Source: Larix kaempferi
Taxonomy: Eukaryota > Streptophyta > Pinopsida > Pinales > Pinaceae
Direction of reading: 5' to 3'
DNA length: 64,000 bases
NCBI GenBank assembly: GCA_027924585.1
Contig: BSBM01001384.1
Span: 1-64,000 of the forward strand
Made by a program: the position numbers and the translations under genes. The first letter of the stretch is position 1; each line of letters starts with the position of its first letter. Under the pieces are notes generated by a model, which was not told the DNA's origin, made no database searches, and saw only the letters and a program-made list of their open reading frames with translations. Shown piece after piece: positions 57,683 through 64,000 of the stretch.

Positions 57683-58101
57683 GCTGGCAGGATAGTCAAG
57701 CAAATATACTCAGTCTTGCCAATATATGATAAAATTGTTCCTGCTTTGCTTGATGTGGGTGTTTTCAAGTTGCCTGAAGTTTGTACATTTACCTCGGGGG
57801 TTCTTGTTGGTCCTATGTTGGCCAAACCTACAAAAGGAGTTTTGGAGATTTTGGATAAATTTCAGGACATGAAATTTACTTGTGAGTATAAGTATGATGG
57901 GGAGCGTGCACGAGTAAGATTTTTTGGGATGATGGCCATCTATGTTATGTTGTAGTTCACTCACAGTTCTGATGATTTAATATTTTTTCCAAATATGTGG
58001 AGGTAGATTCACTACATGGGAGATGAGTCTGTTGAGATTTACAGTCGGAATGCTGAGTGTAATACTGGGAAGTTTCCAGATATTGTAGATTTTATTGGAA
58101 G
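57683..58101 (+). CDS. LIG1: DNA ligase 1, two exons including the active site (partial)
   Basis: Exon 57683-57913 (77 codons, phase 0 at both ends) reads IVKQIYSVLPIYDKIVPALL, VGPMLAKPTKGVLEILDKFQ and FTCEYKYDGERAR. The KYDG lysine (57890-57892) is the residue adenylated in ATP-dependent DNA ligases. A 93-bp intron (gtaaga...ggtag) leads to exon 58007-58101 (IHYMGDESVEIYSRNAECNT, GKFPDIVDFIGR) ending ag|gtaagt. Both exons match the nucleotidyltransferase domain of plant LIG1, which seals Okazaki fragments and repair nicks. No stops or frameshifts. The next family exon (KPSVKSFILDCE...) is absent from the following 2 kb and none is seen upstream, so this is either part of a long-intron gene or a captured fragment. 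Confidence 0.85.
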
Positions 58102-58701
58102 GTAAGTTTTTATGAAGGTAGATTTTCATTTAGTATAGTGCAATGCTAGTAATATGTTATGGCATGCCCTTTGTTCTTTCTCGAAAGGTTCCAATTTTGA
58201 GATTTGTTTGCAATACATTTAAATGTATGTTGCCTGATTCCGAATGTCTCTTATTCTTTAGATGACTTTATTATTATTTGTTTTCAAGGGTAAAATGGGA
58301 TCCTTGCTTAGGTTAAAATTGCTTATATTCATTTGAAGTTATACATGTTTGTTATCATGGGTGAGATTTTGTTTGTAAAATATAGAGATGCAGTTTTAAG
58401 GGTCAATTATCACAGTTTGTCTAGGTTTTCTATCTACATTTTACTTTCTCTGTGGTTATTGTTATGTTTCTGCTAGACCATGTCTTCAGTATGGTATTCA
58501 TCATTATGTGCATGTTCAGATTATTACCCTTTGAATGTTTACAATCAAAGAGGTTTCTATGATATTAACTTATAAATACACTTTTATTATGAAAAGCTTT
58601 ACAAAATGGATGTTTGCAGGCTAGATTTCTTACTAGACATAAAAGAATGCCATGTATGGTTTGTTTTGAAATGGGGTAATGTTGATTTATGGATACCTAT
58701 G
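58102..58701. other. Intron-like, no further ligase exon
   Basis: T-rich on the plus strand, as expected for a plant intron. No sequence resembling the next ligase exon was found. Confidence 0.45.
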
Positions 58702-58861
58702 CATGACATTTGTCATTAATACGTTCCAGATAAGCTGATATATGAACTCATTGGCTCTGATTTTATTGTTGCCTGGAATTTCATGACATTTGTCATTAAT
58801 CCGTTCCAGATAAGCTGATATATGAACTCATTGGCTTTGATTTTATTGTTGCCTGGAATTT
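58702..58861. repeat. Tandem duplication, 80-bp unit x2
   Basis: Copies start catgacatttgtcattaat (58702 and 58782) and differ at about two positions. Confidence 0.88.
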
Positions 58862-61374
58862 TTTTGCCCGTGTGTGGCATTTTTCTCTAGATATATTTTT
58901 CTGTGAATAATTCCTTCCATTAGAGTTATGCAAGTATAAGTTTCCATGTTCTACTGTGATTGATATCGACTCTCCATATAGAGTTAGATGACCTATCAAC
59001 AGGTTTAATACTGATAGACAAAAGAACAAATCTATATCTTCAGAATGATGAAATACTATGCATGTCCAACAATGGTGGATTTTAGAGGTATGCCTGCAAT
59101 CGTACATATTTAAGGCTAAGAAACAGAATATGGTACACACATAAAGGAGCCAGTGTAAACGGAGCTCGTATTGCCTTAGTTTAGTTTTTTTAAATTTTGT
59201 TTCCAAGTTGAAATATATTCCCCCAAAAGTTTGTCCTGACCACAAAGTTGGTGGCATCGTAGAGCCTTGAATTGGGTGATAGTAATTGGATATATGGTCC
59301 TTTTTGTTGATCAATAATTTGTTGTGGGTTGCTAGTTTCCAGTTAACTTTTATGGTCGTTATAGTTTCTTCCATGACTGTAGTTGTAGTCCCATGGCTCT
59401 CAGATACAGCCAAGCCACAGACCTAATTGTATTTCTCCAACTTGTCATAATGTCCAGAATGTAAAATAGCACGGAAGATGAACCATTGCAACAAAACAAT
59501 ACGGAAAATGAACCATTGCAACAAAATAATAACCATTATGGAACCAAAATGTCAATCATTGTGATCGATAGATAGGAATTCATCTACGAATTCACTGGTG
59601 GTATTAACATAAGTCATCAAGCAAGCTACAACCTGGAAAAACAAGATGGTTGTCTTGAGCGATCTAACAAGACTTGTCCAGCATAATGCTTCTTAAGACT
59701 CAACTCAAAGCATCTCTGCTTGTAAAGTCTGATATTATACTTTTGTATCATGGATGGTCTTATAATATAAAGCAGAGTTTTGTGGATATCATATTTGTTG
59801 ACCTTTCTTGAATTTGTTGTTCTATTGTCATCACATGTTTGATGTAGTTGATTTTAATTGATGATGTAATACATTCATTCTCGTCCTCAGAATGCCTCAG
59901 AATCCTCTGTTTCCCCCCATTCATACACTTAGATTCTTAGATTGCTATAAGCCTACATGAACTCCAAATCTTGAACAGATCCAACCCCTTTTAGATTGAC
60001 ACGTGTAGTTCACCTATTCACTTAAGTATTATCAGAAACCTTCAGACTGAGTATGTAGCAGTAGAAATCGCTTCGCTCCATGGCATTTTGTCCTACCATC
60101 TATCTCAAAAATAAACTTTTTACTTGCAGTGCTCTTGCATAACTCCTCAGGTAATACCTTTGCCACATTACTTGTTTGAATTTTCGCCAACTTGTGATGG
60201 ATAGTTGTCCATGGACCTTGCTGCCTTTGTCACTCATTAAATTTTTACCGTCACAATATTGTAGGTAGCGTTCCCTGTTTCTTTTTTGCTTTAGCGCTCG
60301 GTCAAAGAAAACTTGTATACAAGTGCTTGTTCATATGACTTAAGAGGGTCGTTTCTAATCTTACAAATCATTTTGTCAGTGAGATTGCTTTGTGTTTTCT
60401 CAATAGCCTAAGATGGTCATCCACTCTGAGCACTTTCTGTAGCTAATGGGAAACCCCATTGTTTGTCTTGACTACACTCGCTAGGCATACTATTCGAGGA
60501 TCTTGCTTGGCCAGTTGAGGGTTTGTTCCCACTGGCCTCGGGTTTCGACTGACTACCATATCTCATATGAAGATATAATTTGTCAGTGCTGTGATTTTTA
60601 TGATATTGAAACCTTAAGATGTGTCTTCCTGTAGTGAGGTGATCACTCATACATGCTAGAGCTTATGGACCATATCCAGTCCCAATCCTACTAGACTAGT
60701 CATTTCTCTTTCTTGCCCATATATTGGGGGGTTAAGCATATTATAGATACCCTGGCCAGAGATGAAGAGGACATCATGGCAGTCTGACAATGCACACCCT
60801 CCCACACCCTCGGGACATGTTCCCCTTACATGAGTTTTACATGCACTGGTTTGTTCCAGCACATATACACCTTTGATTCTGGGTTGAGCTGTTAGATACC
60901 CATCACTAGATTTTTCTCTTTGGCCTTAGATGTTACAATATCTCCAGCTGGTTGGGATTATTACAAGATCACCCAACCATGCCCTATTTGTCCAGGGCAT
61001 TCCCCAAATGACACTTAATGGTTTTCATTGCTTCACCCACAGTCATGGTCTATGTTGCACGATTTTCTGGAACTGCGGAAATAGGGGAAGGGATGTTCGG
61101 AATGGCTAGATCATACCACTGAATTTTTCAGTGGACCACAGATTGGGGATGGAAATAATATGCGTGTGCACACACAAACACTTTTAAAAACCAAGGAAAA
61201 CCTTACTAGCACCCCCCATTTCCCTGGAATATCTTGATGGAGGGTGGTTCAACTGCCAACCACTATAAGAGTGAGTAACCCTGTGGGGCTTAGATTGATT
61301 AGAACTGGAGACTTCATGATGAACTCTACCTTGAAATAATACGTTTGAACTGATTGAGCTAATCCACCAAGCTA
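58862..61374. other. 2.5 kb without a recognised gene
   Basis: 59460-59530 has acggaa-atgaaccattgcaaca twice in a row. 60417-60862 on minus has two hydrophilic frames (65-75 codons) that could be retroelement debris. Nothing assignable on either strand. Confidence 0.4.
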
Positions 61375-61486
61375 CAAGGATACAAAGTTATTTATGGGGA
61401 TTTAAGGTTAATCTGACGGATTACCTGATTCAAGGATACAAAGTTATTTATGGAGATTTAAGGTTAATTTGATGGATTACATGATC
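61375..61486. repeat. Tandem duplication, 56-bp unit x2
   Basis: caaggatacaaagttattta starts at 61375 and 61431; about 90% identical. It lies within the Copia gag relic, so it duplicates part of the old coding sequence (KVIYGDLRLI). Confidence 0.85.
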
Positions 61487-62154
61487 CCGTCAAAGAAAGG
61501 GTAGGACAATGTGTCTCAGCTAAATAGATTTGGGACAAACTAAAGGATCTGTACTCATCCGAAGGATAGGAAACTGAAGCCATTACTATCAGAGACTTGA
61601 TGCAAAACTCAATCAACCATGAAGGTAAAGGCTCTCCTGAACACTTTGTCTGTAATAACTCAGAATGTGATGATTGCTCTCATACGATTGAAGAAGTTGA
61701 TGAAGTTATTGTGTATCGAGAGGCTGAACTCACAAAAGAACTACAATAAATTCATAAATTGAGGCAGATCACCAAAAGACAATATGAGGAGATCAGGCAA
61801 TTCAAGACTCAATTAGGAATGGAAATTATGGAAATTAGGAGAAGAAATTATGGAAATGACAAGAACATGATAAGATGTCGGAGTTGCAACTTTATTGGAC
61901 ACATTGCAAGATTCTGCTACACAGTAAGATGTTACAGGTGCAATGCATTTGGTCATAAAGCTCAAACCTGCAGAAAATCAAAATTTCCATTGACAAGAGA
62001 AAATGTCTCACACAAGTCCAAGAAGGAATCCAACAAAGTCTGGAAAAGAAAGAGTGGCAGTCAAATGGAACAATCAGGCACTCACATTCATGAAGAAATT
62101 GCAGATATTCAAGGAAGTCAAGATTTCATAAAACAGGGAAAAAGAAGAGACTAA
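61432..62154 (+). pseudogene. Copia gag relic with two zinc knuckles
   Basis: 61500-61600 reads, across a stop, KERVGQCVSA-IWDKLKDLYSSEG, the UBN2-like 'A--IWDKL---Y' part of plant Copia gag. 61600-61745 continues with an acidic linker (TIEEVDEVIVYREAELTKEL). The frame open from 61759 to 62154 holds two perfect CCHC knuckles: CRSCNFIGHIARFC and CYRCNAFGHKAQTC, both C-X2-C-X4-H-X4-C, five residues apart, then a basic Lys/Ser/Arg tail. This is the nucleocapsid end of gag, which binds element RNA. The stops at about 61533, 61569 and 61747 make it a relic. No protease or integrase follows. Confidence 0.8.
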
Positions 62155-62970
62155 AAATGTTAAAAAGGTTACACAAGAAAAGGATTGTGCCATTGGTACT
62201 TCATCTTGGTACTGAAACTTCTCCCAAATTAACAAAATTATCATGTCCAAGGATCTGTGAATTTTTCATCATCTAGAGGATATCATTTGGTGTTGATTGT
62301 AATAGTAACAGTTTGGCTTCCAAAGGGAGGGATCAAGACCACATTGCAGAGGACTGCTTGCAAACCATTTCTTGAAGGACCAAGTCTTGTGTTCTTGAGA
62401 ATCATTGAGCCAAGTTATTTTGAGTAACATATAAAATGTTTTGAGACAAACATAACTAGGTTGCACGCCAGAAATATAGAGAATGACATAACTGTGCATA
62501 AGAGTACAGGGACTAAAGGCTTGATTATGGTGGCAGAGCTAGAATCTGCTTACTGAAGCTACATAAACCACCACCCTTTCTAGTGCTAATGGCTCTGCTC
62601 CTGTCTTTCCCTCTTCTTTTTCCTATTTATCTACTAATAAACTTAGGGCATACAGGGTAGCACAAAGATGAAAGCGTGGTGAGCGCTACATTTATTTGGG
62701 CATACATAGCGCACTCCTTTGACCTGAGTGCTGCCTTCCTTCCACTTACACCAGAACAACTTCCTTACCCACCGATAGGTACCATAGCAGCTCATTTTGC
62801 AACACTGCTATTTTCTCCTTAAGTTCTTTTTTTATGTTCTTTGATACCTCTATCAGATTCTGATGATTGATCTTTCAACTTGTAGGTTATGGGTTCATTT
62901 TACTCGATCTCCCCCATTAGAGGAAGTCTCAAAATGTCAAAAGCTGAAGGCCCTTTCATCAGCTGTACCA
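62155..62970. other. No recognised gene
   Basis: Downstream of the gag relic, possibly its decayed pol region, but no protease, GAG-pre-integrase or integrase motif was read. Confidence 0.4.
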
Positions 62971-63348
62971 TTTGTGCTTGCCAAAAGCATTGGCTCTCAG
63001 TTAAGTGGGAGATGGTGAAATGTTTGTATCATATAGGGTATTGATTGCTTGTTAGAGGCTGTTGAATTTTTAATGGCTTCCAAAGTTACCCCAAATAATT
63101 GGCTAATTATCAAGACTGATGAGTTTATATAGCAGCTGGCTTTTGGTGAGTCACTTGTATTTGTGCTTGCCTGAAGCATTGGCTCTCAGTTAAGTGGGAG
63201 ATGGTGAAATGTTTGTATCATATAGGGTATTGATTGCTTGTTAGAGGCTGTTGAATTTTTAACGGCTTCCAAAGTTACCCCAAATAATTGGCTAATTATC
63301 AAGACTGATGAGTTTATATAGCAGTTGGCTTTTGGTGAGTCACTTGTA
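62971..63348. repeat. Tandem duplication, 189-bp unit x2
   Basis: Unit 62971-63159 and unit 63160-63348, both starting tttgtgcttgcc, differ at very few positions over the shared part (ttaagtgggagatggtgaaa at 63001 and 63190). Recent by divergence. No coding content recognised. Confidence 0.9.
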
Positions 63349-63609
63349 TTCTACAACACAACCTATGCATTCTTTATCTTTGATTATTTGGCTGCTTGAC
63401 ATTATTGTGAATAGAGAATACAGATTGATACTTTGGGACTGGTGAAAATCACACGAGACATTCATTCATGCGTTTCTTGGAAACTTTATGTAAGAATTAG
63501 AATGCTACCTTTTTCTCCAAGGAAAAAATCTCAACTTTATATTTCAAGGAGACAAATGGTTACATTTCACAAGTGAAACAAGACATGTATACAGAAACCA
63601 TTTAGCCTG

Positions 63610-63980
63610 TCAGTCATAAACAACTCTCATCCATTGTCGAACCATCTGAACCTCCCTGTGTCCTACTAGAACCATGTATTTTTCAGAAGCTTCTGAACCA
63701 TGCTTTGAGAGACTGTTAGCCCGCATGTTGTGTTCCCTATATAGAGGAGTGAAGGAAATGAATTTGAATCTCCCAATTGGAAGCTTTATCTCATCAAGAA
63801 CTGATTGAAGATACATATATACCCATTCAATTATCAACTTTGAATATCCATAAACCCAAAGGCCAATCCTTTCTTCACTACAATTCTGAACAGAGCTTCC
63901 AAGGCCTTCATTTCTGCTTAATTATCATAACCCTTACCATACCCCAACTTTGAAAGAGAAACCAATGGAATGTGAAAGAA
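63610..63980 (-). pseudogene. RNase H (RVT_3-like) relic at window edge
   Basis: On minus from 63960: GYGKGYDN-stop-AEMKALEALFRIVVKKG, matching 'GTNN-AEL-AL--GL-LA---G' of the RNase H fold, then after a 1-base frameshift GYSKLIIEW (the 'GDSKLVI-W' catalytic-Asp strand, here Tyr instead of Asp) and FTPLYREHNMRANSLSKHGS ('H--RE-N--AD-LAK'). The last Asp of that motif is Asn. Such domains end the ORF2 of some plant LINEs. Dead by a stop, a frameshift and two lost acidic residues. It may continue beyond the window. Confidence 0.7.
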
Positions 63981-64000
63981 ACAATGCACTTCCAGCTCTA

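Noticed and set aside
58796-59413. 205-codon minus-strand frame
   Set aside because: Starts inside a tandem duplication, no recognised motif, and lies antisense in intron-like sequence after the ligase exons.
1-64000. CRISPR arrays, bacterial operons, tRNA or rRNA genes, plastid inserts
   Set aside because: Looked for by eye on both strands; repeats here are adjacent doublets without spacers, genes have spliceosomal introns, and no cloverleaf or rRNA core was recognised.

Overview
The window looks like non-genic DNA from a large, repeat-rich plant nuclear genome. It is AT-rich, has no operons, and its coding traces are split by GT-AG introns. Recognisable pieces are plant-type: a PDR/ABCG transporter, an isoflavone-reductase-like (PCBER) exon, Copia retrotransposons with the plant initiator-Met primer site, plant LINE fragments and a CACTA transposon. 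A gymnosperm would fit, but nothing seen proves it. No complete host gene is visible.

Layout. 0-2.8 kb: LINE debris (zinc-binding tail on minus, reverse transcriptase on plus). 4.1-6.8, 12.7-13.3 and 23.4-25.9 kb: three copies of one unclassified repeat, called R1 here; the third carries a 573-bp tandem duplication. 7.0-11.8 kb: host gene fragments, namely an importin-alpha-like exon pair (+), then the C-terminal half of a PDR transporter and two exons of the ribosome-biogenesis factor UTP13 (both -). 15.9-16.6 kb: a polypurine tract. 19.4 kb: one broken PCBER-like exon. 26.0-28.3 kb: a complete short Copia-type element with two LTRs, a 5-bp target duplication and only a gag stub. 28.3-35.2 kb: degraded repeats without a recognised gene. 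35.2-54.6 kb: CACTA-type material. 55.1-55.8 kb: Copia integrase relic. 57.7-58.1 kb: two intact exons of DNA ligase 1 including the active-site lysine. 61.4-62.2 kb: Copia gag with two zinc knuckles. 63.6-64.0 kb: RNase H relic.

The most interesting part is 35.2-54.6 kb. A TNP2-like transposase gene (DUF4218 and DUF4216 domains) is followed on the same strand by a multi-exon gene (45615-49503). Its first visible exon encodes a SET (lysine methyltransferase fold) domain and its later exons a TNP1/Ptta-like transposon protein. Splice sites and phase hold from the SET exon to the stop, apart from one in-frame TAG. A probable CACTA 3' end with subterminal repeats lies at 54576. I infer that a transposon acquired a chromatin-modifier domain. 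The SET motif that normally reads NHSC reads NSTR here, so activity is doubtful.

A second pattern runs through the whole window: two-copy tandem duplications with units from about 44 to 573 bp, at more than a dozen places.
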